Positions 51,499-59,881 of a stretch of 64,000 bases of DNA are shown piece after piece; within the stretch, counting starts at the first letter, position 1; the number at the start of each line of letters is the position of its first letter. A program made the position numbers and the translations under genes. The notes under the pieces were generated by a model. It was not told the origin of the DNA and did not search any database. It saw only the letters and a program-made list of their open reading frames with translations. The stretch is taken from assembly GCA_022844565.1 (NCBI GenBank), contig JALHLK010000001.1:63073-127072 (forward strand), in the 5' to 3' direction. Source of the stretch: Saprospiraceae bacterium (GTDB taxonomy: Bacteria > Bacteroidota > Bacteroidia > Chitinophagales > Saprospiraceae).

Positions 51499-52200
51499 AT
51501 GAAAAAAGGAATTTTATTATTATTTTTTGCCCTTACTAGTTTTGTTGTTTTAAAGGCACAAGACAAATTATCAGATCTTACTGTTATTATGGAAATAGTA
51601 AAAGTGGAAGCTGATGACCCGAACATGGCTATGCAATTGGAAATGATGAAAGGGTCAAAAACTGAAATGCTAATAAAAGGTAAAAAAACAATGACCAAAA
51701 TGGACATGATGGGTGGTATGATTAAAATGAATATTTTGGCAGACACCGACTCAGACAACATGGATATGACTATGGATGCAATGGGCCAAAAGTTTTGGAT
51801 TAATACAAAACCATCAGATTCGAAAAATGATCCAAAGCAAAAAGCGGTACTTGACGGAGCTGAAATCGTAGTTGATAAGAATGTAAAAAAGACTATTGCT
51901 GGTTACGAATGTTATTTAGTCAAAATAAGCTCTAAAGAAACTCCAGACATGAAATATGAAACTTATGTGACGGAAAAGATAATATCAAATTCAGGAATGC
52001 TGCAAGGATTTCAAGGTTTAGAATTGCCTGGTTTTCCTTTGGAGTTTACCGTTACAAATCCAATGATGAAATTAACAAGTTCTGCAAAAGAAATAAAGAC
52101 AAGTGTTGATGAGTCTAAAATGGTAATCAAAACAGATGGATTCAAAAAAATGTCTATGGAGGAGTTTAGACAAAGTATGGGAGGAGGATTCGGTTTCTAA
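51499..52200 (+). CDS. Secreted Met-rich hypothetical protein, DUF4412-like (233 aa)
   Basis: Signal peptide 1-20 (LLLFFALTSFVVLKAQ). The mature part is rich in Met and Lys (MAMQLEMMKGSKTEMLIKGKK, MTKMDMMGGMIKMN) and has a central IAGYECYLVKISSKE, the motif shared by DUF4412/GLPGLI-type periplasmic proteins of Bacteroidota. It ends with a Gly/Phe-rich tail. The function is unknown; Met clusters could reflect metal contact, a speculation. A terminator follows at 52223. Confidence 0.7.
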   Translation: MKKGILLLFFALTSFVVLKAQDKLSDLTVIMEIVKVEADDPNMAMQLEMMKGSKTEMLIKGKKTMTKMDMMGGMIKMNILADTDSDNMDMTMDAMGQKFWINTKPSDSKNDPKQKAVLDGAEIVVDKNVKKTIAGYECYLVKISSKETPDMKYETYVTEKIISNSGMLQGFQGLELPGFPLEFTVTNPMMKLTSSAKEIKTSVDESKMVIKTDGFKKMSMEEFRQSMGGGFGF

Positions 52201-52222
52201 TCGGATTTTTCAAATATATAAT

Positions 52223-52254
52223 AAGGGCTAGGATATACTTCTGGCCCTTTTTTT
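52223..52254 (+). terminator. Rho-independent terminator after the Met-rich gene
   Basis: AAGGGC and GCCCTT enclose a 15-base loop with partial pairing and are followed by a run of seven T. Confidence 0.75.
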
Positions 52255-52481
52255 ATTTAGAATTGGATTAAAAGTGAGAAGTAATCCATAAAAAGCGGAA
52301 TTTTTTAAAAAGGTATATTTTGTTGTAAATTTCGAACATCAAATTTTCAAATTTTGATTAATAATCCGTTTAGGAAAAATAAATTTTAATATTAGTAGTT
52401 ATTAACGAGCGTTCACGTTAATCAGATACTTTAAGAGAATGTTATTTTAAAATGGTTTTATTGTTAAATGAGCCTCAGGTT
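52255..52481. other. Intergenic region before the glycosyltransferase gene
   Basis: AT-rich, no ORF. AACGAGCGTTCACGTTAATC near 52404-52423 is the only less AT-rich patch. The right end borders the promoter at 52482. Confidence 0.35.
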
Positions 52482-52513
52482 TTTGATATATTAAATATTA
52501 TGTAATATATTTG
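52482..52513 (+). promoter_or_regulatory. Consensus promoter of the glycosyltransferase gene
   Basis: TTTG at 52482-52485, a 20-bp spacer and TATATTTG at 52506-52513 match the phylum's promoter exactly. The predicted start point is near 52520, leaving a leader of only about 11 nt before the ATG at 52531. Confidence 0.75.
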
Positions 52514-52530
52514 GGTTCCAAAATAATTGA

Positions 52531-53769
52531 ATGAAAATACTTCAGCTGTGTAAAAAATTTCCTTATCCATTGAAAGATGGAGAGTCAATAGCTGTTACGT
52601 ATTTAAGTAAAGCATTTTGTGATTTGGGCTGTGAAGTAACACTTCTCAGCATGAATACAAGTAAGCACTATTTTGATGTTTCGAATGTGCCAAATGATTT
52701 TGATCATTACAAATCTATGCATACTATCCATATCGATAATCGGTTAAAATGGCATAAAGCATTTTTAAATCTATTTTCTAAAGATAGTTATCATATTTCA
52801 AGATTTATTTCTACCGACTATGAAAAAAAGTTGATTGAAATATTAAGTCAAGAAACTTTTGATGTCATTCAATTGGAGACAATGTATTTGACTCCATATA
52901 TAGACACTATCCGAAAACACTCAAAAGCAGTTATCTCTCTAAGAGCCCATAACATAGAATTCGAAATATGGGAAAGAATAACGTCTAATACCAGCTCCAT
53001 ACCTAAAAAGATCTACCTAAATCACTTAACTAAAAAGCTAAAAAAATATGAATTAAATAATCTTAATAAGTATGATTATTTAGTTGCAATATCTGATAGA
53101 GATTTATTTAAGTTCAAATCTTTAGGTTATAAAAATGGGGCAATATCTACTCCTATTGGAATAAATATTTCAGAATATGGTTCTGTAACTTCCTTAAAAG
53201 AGGTTAATAAGAAATCCTTGTGTTTTATTGGAGCTATGGATTGGATGCCTAACCAAGAAGGTTTAGATTGGTTTCTGAATGAAGTATGGCCGAAAGTTCG
53301 AGAAATACATAGTGATGCTGAATTGCATATCGCAGGTCGAAACACGCCTCCAGAAATCTTGAACTTAAATATTAAAGGGCTTATAGTGCACGGTGAGATA
53401 GAAGATAGCAAAACTTTTATGCTAGAACACACAGCGATTATAGTTCCATTGTTTTCTGGTAGTGGTATGAGGGTCAAGATAATTGAAGGAATGGCCTTAG
53501 GTAAGTGTATCATTTCTACGAGTATAGGAATGGAAGGCATCAATGTAGCTCACAATCATGAGATTTTGGTAGCGGATACAGCAAAAGAGTTTTTGGATAT
53601 CATTGATGATATTTTCTCCAACTCTGAAAATTCACTAAAAATAGGAAGGGACGCACAAAAATATGTATCTAAAATGTATGATTATAAAAAAGTCGCTAAA
53701 GATTTATTAGTAAAGTATAAACAGCTGATTTTCAGTAATAAAAAATCCCAACTTAATACTTTTTTTTAA
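52531..53769 (+). CDS. GT-B fold glycosyltransferase, family 4-like (412 aa)
   Basis: An N-terminal domain begins KILQLCKKFPYPLKDGESIAVTYLSKAF. The C-terminal domain has LCFIGAMDWMPNQEGLDWFLNEVWP and DAELHIAGRNTPPEI. The donor-site GSGMRVKIIEGMALGKCIISTSIGMEGI follows, where the E of IIEGMA corresponds to the conserved EX7E area. Its length and lack of TM fit retaining glycosyltransferases of polysaccharide or glycolipid synthesis. The sugar donor is unknown. It appears monocistronic. Confidence 0.85.
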   Translation: MKILQLCKKFPYPLKDGESIAVTYLSKAFCDLGCEVTLLSMNTSKHYFDVSNVPNDFDHYKSMHTIHIDNRLKWHKAFLNLFSKDSYHISRFISTDYEKKLIEILSQETFDVIQLETMYLTPYIDTIRKHSKAVISLRAHNIEFEIWERITSNTSSIPKKIYLNHLTKKLKKYELNNLNKYDYLVAISDRDLFKFKSLGYKNGAISTPIGINISEYGSVTSLKEVNKKSLCFIGAMDWMPNQEGLDWFLNEVWPKVREIHSDAELHIAGRNTPPEILNLNIKGLIVHGEIEDSKTFMLEHTAIIVPLFSGSGMRVKIIEGMALGKCIISTSIGMEGINVAHNHEILVADTAKEFLDIIDDIFSNSENSLKIGRDAQKYVSKMYDYKKVAKDLLVKYKQLIFSNKKSQLNTFF

Positions 53770-53811
53770 AAGAGTATTTGATCAAAATCTCGATTTTATT
53801 ATAACACTGGA

Positions 53812-54060
53812 TTAGTCATTGATTTTAGTTTCTTCTTCAGGTATTCTATTTTTTAATTGGATATTGACATAAATAATAATTAATCCACTTACAATCATAC
53901 ATAGATGAATTAAAAAAGCCATAGAATTTCCTACGGCATTGTTTAACCAACTTAGGAAAGTAAAATTAAGTCCAACAAGGCTTAAGAAAATTGACATAAA
54001 GCCAATAACGAAGAGTAAAAACCCAATGAGATTTATGATATTATTTTTATTCATGTTCAT
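53812..54060 (-). CDS. Small two-TM membrane protein (82 aa)
   Basis: Two membrane helices (about 9-31 and 47-66) separated by FLSWLNNAVGNS, with a charged C-terminal tail. A second Met at codon 3 is an alternative start. No family is recognised. It is convergent with the glycosyltransferase gene and divergent from the HMG-CoA lyase gene. Confidence 0.65.
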   Translation of the reverse strand: MNMNKNNIINLIGFLLFVIGFMSIFLSLVGLNFTFLSWLNNAVGNSMAFLIHLCMIVSGLIIIYVNIQLKNRIPEEETKIND

Positions 54061-54159
54061 TTTCTTAATTGTGATGTAAATTTACACTATATTAAGATTT
54101 TAGTAATAAAAAAGTTGAATAAATAGACATATCTTTACTTCATGTTTAAATCTTAGTTA

Positions 54160-55023
54160 TTGAAATCAAGTATATTAAGTATAATAGAGTGTCCAAGAGA
54201 TGCCATGCAAGGCTTAACGGATTTTATACCTACTCAATCTAAAGTGCGGTATATCAATCAATTACTAAAAGTAGGATATGATACTATTGACTTTGGTAGT
54301 TTTGTGTCTCCAAAAGCTATTCCACAAATGGCTGATACTGCCGAAGTGCTTTCCATGTTGGATAGGAGTCAATCAAAAACAAAATTATTGGCAATAGTGG
54401 CCAATGTGCGTGGTGCTGAAACTGCTTCAAACTTTGAGTCAGTAGATTATTTAGGTTTCCCTTTTTCAATATCAGATACTTTTCAAATCAGAAACACAAA
54501 CTCCACCATAGCAGAAGCCTTTGAATCGGTAAAAACTATAAACGACATAGTACTAAGAAGTAATAAGGAGTTAGTTATATACATTTCAATGGGTTTTGGC
54601 AATCCTTACGGTGATGTGTGGAATGCTGATATTTGCTTTCAATGGGTTGATAAAATTAAAGATTTGGGTGTGAAAATTATTCAATTGTCAGACACAGTAG
54701 GCATTGCAAACCCAGAAAGTATAAGCTACATTTTTAAAAACCTAATTCCAGCTTATGATAGTGTGACATTTGGAGCCCATCTTCACACACAACCTCATAA
54801 TTGGCAGGAGAAAGTCATGGCTGCATTTCAATTTGGCTGTCGGCGATTTGATACCGCAATAAGAGGTTATGGGGGATGTCCAATGGCCAAGGATAGCCTT
54901 ACAGGAAATATGCCAACTGAAAATTTGATTTCCTACACTTTCGAAAATAGAATAAAAACGACGATCAATATAGATGAGTTTTTTAGTGCAATGGCCATTG
55001 CTAACGAAATTTTTCCCCATTAA
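54160..55023 (+). CDS. Hydroxymethylglutaryl-CoA lyase (287 aa)
   Basis: Cleaves HMG-CoA to acetoacetate and acetyl-CoA (leucine catabolism). The TIM-barrel signatures are ECPRDAMQGL (catalytic Arg and metal-binding Asp), VGYDTIDFGSFVSPKAIPQMADT, LSDTVGIANP and FGAHLHTQPHNW. The active-site loop GYGGCPMAKDSLTGNMPTENL carries the conserved Cys. The start is TTG at 54160. It is shorter than usual by a few N-terminal residues but complete in core motifs. Confidence 0.88.
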   Translation: MKSSILSIIECPRDAMQGLTDFIPTQSKVRYINQLLKVGYDTIDFGSFVSPKAIPQMADTAEVLSMLDRSQSKTKLLAIVANVRGAETASNFESVDYLGFPFSISDTFQIRNTNSTIAEAFESVKTINDIVLRSNKELVIYISMGFGNPYGDVWNADICFQWVDKIKDLGVKIIQLSDTVGIANPESISYIFKNLIPAYDSVTFGAHLHTQPHNWQEKVMAAFQFGCRRFDTAIRGYGGCPMAKDSLTGNMPTENLISYTFENRIKTTINIDEFFSAMAIANEIFPH

Positions 55024-55532
55024 AATTAAGGTAACTTATCTGGGCTCAGACTGTTAAACCAAAAAGTTACATTTTAAGAATTGATTATGCTAAGAAAATT
55101 GTTTTTGGATTCGCACATAATACATTTATAAAATGAAGTTTAGATTCAATACTCTTTTATTTTCAACATGCTCTACGCTGCGAAAAGTGTTTCGAAGTTA
55201 ACCCTAAATTGATATTTGGGTATCATTTTTACGGGTTTCATGATCAATTTTTAGCGGTACACATGTCTATAGCAATGCTGTTTACTTAAAAAAAGGGCCT
55301 TGTCAAGCTTAAAATATCCTTAATTTTATGATTTGAACGCAGGGTCCTGAATCGTTACAAAATAAGATTCGAATTGTTTTTTTATCTTTTTTATGCAAAA
55401 GGTTTTGTTATTCCTCACCAAAATTTCAAGGGAAATTACTATAAATCAATACTTTCAGGTTTGTATCTTTTAAAAGTCAAAAACTTTTTTTGAAAATGTC
55501 GCAATTTTCGTGCTATTTCGAGATAATAATAT
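55024..55532. other. Intergenic region upstream of the SRP RNA
   Basis: About 510 bp without a convincing ORF. A 26-codon frame at 55133 lacks any support. A GC-richer patch near 55161-55176 (CATGCTCTACGCTGCG) is isolated. No terminator for the HMG-CoA lyase gene is obvious. Confidence 0.4.
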
Positions 55533-55540
55533 TACTTTTG
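55533..55540 (+). promoter_or_regulatory. -7 element of the SRP RNA gene
   Basis: TACTTTTG matches TAnnTTTG and ends 7 bp before the predicted RNA 5' end, the spacing expected for the phylum's promoters. Confidence 0.6.
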
Positions 55541-55546
55541 CAGCCT

Positions 55547-55637
55547 GTGAGGACGAAACGAGCTGCTCCTTCTGAACTCCCCCAGGGTAGAAATACAGCA
55601 AGGGTAGGAGGTTGAGCGCTTAGGTTTTGTTCCTCAC
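55547..55637 (+). ncRNA. ffs: Signal recognition particle RNA, small bacterial type
   Basis: About 91 nt. The ends pair (GTGAGGA ... TCCTCAC, then GAAAC ... GTTTT). The apical part reads CCCCCAGGGTAGAAATACAGCAAGGG, in two pieces: the 5' CAGG and the 3' AGCA strands of the Ffh-binding internal loop, closed by GTA/TAC and a GAAA tetraloop. This is helix 8 of SRP RNA. It binds Ffh and targets membrane and secreted proteins. T-rich sequence follows. Confidence 0.85.
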
Positions 55638-55734
55638 TTTTTAATTTGTGACACCTAGCTTTCATTAAAACCTAAGGTCATATCTTGGAAATAATACATA
55701 AAACAGTACTCTCAAATTTAAATAAGACGATATT

Positions 55735-56391
55735 ATGATGTTTTTTATTGATACAGCAAATCTTGATCAGATAAGAGAAGCTAAAGATTTAGGTATTCTT
55801 GATGGAGTAACTACAAATCCATCATTAATGGCAAGCGAAGGCATTACAGGTAAAGATAATGTGATGAGACATTATAAAACGATATGCGAAATTGTGAATG
55901 GGCCAGTAAGTGCTGAGGTAATAAGCACTGATTTTAAAGGGATGATTGAGGAAGGCAAAATACTTGCTGATATAGACGAGAATATCGTTGTGAAAGTTCC
56001 TATGATAAAAGATGGTATCAAGGCTATTTCTTGGTTTACTGAGAACGGAATAGCTACAAATTGTACTTTAGTATTCTCTGCGGGGCAAGCAATTTTAGCA
56101 GCTAAGGCCGGTGCAACATATTTATCTCCATTTATTGGTAGGGTAGACGACATCAGTTGGGATGGGGTAGGCTTAATTAAAGATATTGCTGAAATATATT
56201 CTATTCAAGGATACGATACATTAATATTAGCGGCATCTATCAGAAATGCAAAGCATATCGTAGACAGTGCAAAAGCTGGTGCAGATGTAGTGACTTGTCC
56301 GTTGAGTGCTATATTAGGCTTGTTAAAACATCCACTAACAGATATGGGCTTAGCCCAGTTTCTTTCTGACCATAAAAAGGCAAACGGGTAG
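55735..56391 (+). CDS. Transaldolase, TalC/fructose-6-phosphate-aldolase type (218 aa)
   Basis: The start MMFFIDTANLDQIREAKDLGILDGVTTNPSL is the family signature. The Schiff-base Lys is in NIVVKVPMIKDGIKA (about residue 85), followed by NCTLVFSAGQAILAAKAGATYLSPFIGRVDD and VTCPLSAI. The small size (about 215) places it in the TalC subgroup of the pentose phosphate pathway. Start at 55735 or the next ATG at 55738. Confidence 0.92.
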   Translation: MMFFIDTANLDQIREAKDLGILDGVTTNPSLMASEGITGKDNVMRHYKTICEIVNGPVSAEVISTDFKGMIEEGKILADIDENIVVKVPMIKDGIKAISWFTENGIATNCTLVFSAGQAILAAKAGATYLSPFIGRVDDISWDGVGLIKDIAEIYSIQGYDTLILAASIRNAKHIVDSAKAGADVVTCPLSAILGLLKHPLTDMGLAQFLSDHKKANG

Positions 56392-56413
56392 TTTTTTTAA
56401 AAGCTTTGTTTTA

Positions 56414-58369
56414 CTACAAACCCAATCTTATTTTTACAGTAGGGTCTATTTCTTTATAACCAAGTGAAATTGCTTTTATGACATCATTTTTTGCCAAGTC
56501 TAATCGCTGTGTATTAAAATACAACAAGGCTCTTTGGTAGAAGTACAGTCCTTTTGATGGTTCTACAGCCATTGCTTTATTGATCATTTTTTCAGCCTCT
56601 GGATAGTTATTAAGAAGAATATTTGTTCTGCATGCTTCGTACCATATATCCGCGTTGTAAGGTCTCAAATTTAGATATTTCATGATGTCACTAAGTGCCA
56701 ATTGAAGTTCATTTTTTCTATGGTAGATGACAGATCTATTTAAGTAGGCATTTGCAAATTTTGGATTTAGTTCTATTGCTGTCGTACAGTCTTTTAAAGC
56801 ATTTTCAAAGTCTCCTAACCGTGCATAAGTTCCGCCTCTATTGGCATGAAATTCTGCATCTTTAGGTGTGAGCTCTATGGCTTTTGTATAATCTAAGAGT
56901 GCTTTTTTAAGTGAATCTGGTTGATCGAAATTATCAAAATACAACTTCGCCCTGCTGTTGTAGGTTTGTGCTGATGGTTCTAGGCGGATTACTTCATTAT
57001 AGTCACTAAGTGCCCCCAAAAGGTCTTTATTATCGCGTCTAAAATTAGCCCGATTACCAAAAGGGGTTGATGTATTTGGGTAATATTTTATAACGTGAGT
57101 CCATAAAGTCTCAGAGTTCTTCCAAATCTTATTTTGATTGTAGGAAATTATGCTAAAAGCTGCAAATAGTAGCGTTAAGCCAATTTTTATATATTTTGCT
57201 TTACTTGTAGTAAGTGAATTATATAAATAGTTGGAAAAGATTACAAACAATCCTATATAGGGTATGTAAGTAAACCTATCAGCTAGATAACCTTGTCCGG
57301 CACCTAAAACCTGTAAAAGCATCACAATATTTGCAAGAAAGAATAATAAACCAAAAACAACCAATCGATTATCTTTTTTATAAAAATGCCAAATTGTGTA
57401 TCCCAAAACTGGTAAAATAAGAATACTGATATAAAAATACCATAATGGTTCGGCAGGATAAGGATACAATGGCGACATGCGAAAAGGTATCACAGATTTT
57501 ATCAAGTAAATAACCAAACTAAACATTCCAATAAATGGTCTGTGGTACCAACTAAAATTAAGGTCAGAGGCAGAATTTAAAGAACCTTCTTCTTTTAAAA
57601 ACAGAAGTCCGATTATTCCGAAAATCAAAGAGAAAATGAATAAATGCGACTTAGCAAAAATTTGTTTCCAATTGATGCTACCTGTAAAATAATAGTCAAC
57701 AAGCAACATACTTATTGGTAAAATTACAGCTTGAATTTTTGAAAAAAGGCTAAGAATAAACAAAAATAATATCAGTATTGAATATGACTTTTTACTTATG
57801 CGGGATCTATGCCTTATATACAGAAGTAATGCAAAGAGATAGAAAAAGCCAAACAATACATCTTTACGCTCAGTAATCCAAGCTACAGATTCAACTCTTA
57901 GTGGATGTAAACCAAAAAATAAAGCGGTAAAAATAGCTACCAACCAATTTAGGTTTAGTCCAATGACTATTTTATAAACTAAAAAAGTACATAATAGATG
58001 AAGAATTAAATTTGTTAAATGGAAGCCATATGGTTTGTCTAGACCATAAATCAATTTGTCAATTCCTAATGATAGAATACTAAGTGGGTTGTAATTTCCT
58101 ATGGTAGGTGTAGTAAAAATCTTAGCAGTATTTTCCCAAAAATTTTCTTTTGAAAGTGTTTTAATAAGTTCGTTTTCATAGATATTTTTTTCGTCATCCC
58201 AGTTTACAAAATCATTCTGAATAGAACTAGAAAATACTAATGTTGTCAACAAGAGCACACCTACAATGTACCACTTCCCGTTATTAACTACTGGTTTTGC
58301 CATAGATTCAGTTGGATTTGAAACCTTGGTCTCACTAGTTCCATTATCTTTTTGTTTCTTTTTTGACAT
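56414..58369 (-). CDS. Membrane protein with C-terminal TPR repeats, TMTC-like (651 aa)
   Basis: After a charged N-terminus (1-32), about ten TM helices run to residue 405. They include VNWDDEKNIYENELI in the first exported loop (Asp pair) and FFGLHPLRVESVAWITERKDVLFGFFYLFALLLY, characteristic of TMTC/GT-C-type proteins. About six TPR repeats follow (430-640; NRANFRRDNKDLLGALSDYNEVIRLEP and later copies). GT-C members transfer sugars from lipid carriers; activity here is only suggested by the fold. Monocistronic, converging on the transaldolase gene. Confidence 0.78.
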   Translation of the reverse strand: MSKKKQKDNGTSETKVSNPTESMAKPVVNNGKWYIVGVLLLTTLVFSSSIQNDFVNWDDEKNIYENELIKTLSKENFWENTAKIFTTPTIGNYNPLSILSLGIDKLIYGLDKPYGFHLTNLILHLLCTFLVYKIVIGLNLNWLVAIFTALFFGLHPLRVESVAWITERKDVLFGFFYLFALLLYIRHRSRISKKSYSILILFLFILSLFSKIQAVILPISMLLVDYYFTGSINWKQIFAKSHLFIFSLIFGIIGLLFLKEEGSLNSASDLNFSWYHRPFIGMFSLVIYLIKSVIPFRMSPLYPYPAEPLWYFYISILILPVLGYTIWHFYKKDNRLVVFGLLFFLANIVMLLQVLGAGQGYLADRFTYIPYIGLFVIFSNYLYNSLTTSKAKYIKIGLTLLFAAFSIISYNQNKIWKNSETLWTHVIKYYPNTSTPFGNRANFRRDNKDLLGALSDYNEVIRLEPSAQTYNSRAKLYFDNFDQPDSLKKALLDYTKAIELTPKDAEFHANRGGTYARLGDFENALKDCTTAIELNPKFANAYLNRSVIYHRKNELQLALSDIMKYLNLRPYNADIWYEACRTNILLNNYPEAEKMINKAMAVEPSKGLYFYQRALLYFNTQRLDLAKNDVIKAISLGYKEIDPTVKIRLGL

Positions 58370-58488
58370 GATTCATATTTGTTTAAATCGAACAATTAAA
58401 GAAATACTCATCTGGGTTTGCATCTGACAAATCAAATATAATAGAATAAAAATGAAATTCTATGAAATTAGCTATAAAAAATTGACAA

Positions 58489-58941
58489 TTAATTTCTAAC
58501 CATAGCAATATGGGGAATTTCATCCTCTAAATAAAGGCTTCCTACAGCTTTAAAACCACATTTCCCGTAGAAATTTTGGAGGTGTGCTTGAGCAGATATT
58601 TTTATTGGGCTTCTTGGCCAATTTGTGTTACAAATTTTTATAGCTCTACTCATCAAATTATAGCCTTCTTGAGTTCCTCTAGCTTTTTGACTCACTATTA
58701 CTCTGCCTATGGAAACGTAATCATTGTAGCTAATACCTTTTGGAACTATCCTAGCATAACTCATAATTTCACCATCTTTGTTTACCCCTATGAGATGTTC
58801 GCAGAATTTATCTTTGTCATCAAGGTCTTGATATAAACAATTTTGTTCAATAACAAAAACCTCGATTCTCAACTTAAGAATATCATAAATTTCAAAAGGT
58901 GTAAGAAGATTGAAACCTGTGCACTTATATGTCAATTCCAT
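58489..58941 (-). CDS. elaA: ElaA-type GNAT acetyltransferase (150 aa)
   Basis: The N-terminal YDILKLRIEVFVIEQNCLYQDLDDKD is the ElaA signature. The acetyl-CoA loop SIGRVIVSQKARGTQEGYNLMSRAI follows and the end, KISAQAHLQNFYGKCGFKAVGSLYLEDEIPHIAM, is also conserved. The substrate of the family is not established. Its 5' end overlaps the 3' end of the upstream gene by 10 nt, so they are one transcription unit. Confidence 0.88.
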   Translation of the reverse strand: MELTYKCTGFNLLTPFEIYDILKLRIEVFVIEQNCLYQDLDDKDKFCEHLIGVNKDGEIMSYARIVPKGISYNDYVSIGRVIVSQKARGTQEGYNLMSRAIKICNTNWPRSPIKISAQAHLQNFYGKCGFKAVGSLYLEDEIPHIAMVRN

Positions 58942-59855
58942 TTAGAATTTATGTTTTTAATTGTTTTGTGAAAATAACTTGAATAAAGTCCGATCTTACT
59001 TCCGTCTTCAAGTCTTACATCTTTTATTTCGTGACACATGAATTGGTCAGTATGAAAAGAAATTTCATTTTGGACTTCATTTGCAAATGGCAATGAAGTA
59101 TTCCTACAATTTTTTAAGCCTGCCATCACCTTAAAGCTTTTAACTTCTTTAGACCAATATACATTATTAAATTGCCCCATGACTATACTTGGATATCCTG
59201 ATTGATTAACTAACTCCGAAATAAGCTTTAATTGATTATTAGCAGTGGATTGTGATATTTTATCTAGAGAAGGAGTTATATAAATTGGTATAATATTTAT
59301 AATGTCTTTTTTTATTTGTAATGAAACCGAGATTTCTTTAGAATGATGAACGGTCTTGATGATCTCATATTTTGAATAAACAGCTTTTCCATAGATATCT
59401 GCCGAAGATTTCATTACATGATGTGGGTATTTTGTCGAAAGATATTTAGGAATGAGTTGAACCCAATCGGGTGTTACCTCAAGAAAAGAAATGATATCAG
59501 GATTTTTATCATCAATCAAATTAAATAGCGATTCAAGGTTTTTGATGTCTGAAAGATTTATAACAACCATTTTTATAGGTTCTGCATTAATAAGCTTTTG
59601 GTATTTAAAAATAGTTTCACTTTCATTTTTAAGTTGCAGGCAAATTATTGTACAAAACCCAAAGCCTCCAATTAAGATTGACCTATTATTAAAGAAATAA
59701 CCAATTAATCCTATGACAAAGAATATACCAACTAAATGGATAAAATAGTCTGAGATTATTCTTAAAAATCCAATGGTAGGAGCACTAATAATTACGATTG
59801 CTAACGAGGCGTATAAAATTATTTTTATTCTGTTGCTTGTTATGAATTTTTGCAT
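58932..59855 (-). CDS. Endonuclease/exonuclease/phosphatase-fold membrane protein, degenerate (307 aa)
   Basis: Three N-terminal TM helices (about 10-28, 35-52, 58-72) precede an EEP-like domain. The metal-binding Glu is kept in DIISFLEVTPDW, but GDFN reads GQFN (VMGQFNNVYW), the IDHI motif reads TDQFM, and SDHxP reads SSYFH. With these catalytic positions changed, nuclease or phosphatase activity is doubtful. Typical EEP relatives in the same layout hydrolyse phosphodiesters in the periplasm. Overlaps elaA by 10 nt. Confidence 0.7.
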   Translation of the reverse strand: MQKFITSNRIKIILYASLAIVIISAPTIGFLRIISDYFIHLVGIFFVIGLIGYFFNNRSILIGGFGFCTIICLQLKNESETIFKYQKLINAEPIKMVVINLSDIKNLESLFNLIDDKNPDIISFLEVTPDWVQLIPKYLSTKYPHHVMKSSADIYGKAVYSKYEIIKTVHHSKEISVSLQIKKDIINIIPIYITPSLDKISQSTANNQLKLISELVNQSGYPSIVMGQFNNVYWSKEVKSFKVMAGLKNCRNTSLPFANEVQNEISFHTDQFMCHEIKDVRLEDGSKIGLYSSYFHKTIKNINSKWN

Positions 59856-59881
59856 AGGATTTTACAGGTTTTTTTTAAGGT

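Noticed and set aside
55503-55640. tmRNA or 6S RNA
   Set aside because: The region is too short, has no tRNA-like ends or tag ORF, and carries the SRP-specific CAGG/AGCA loop.
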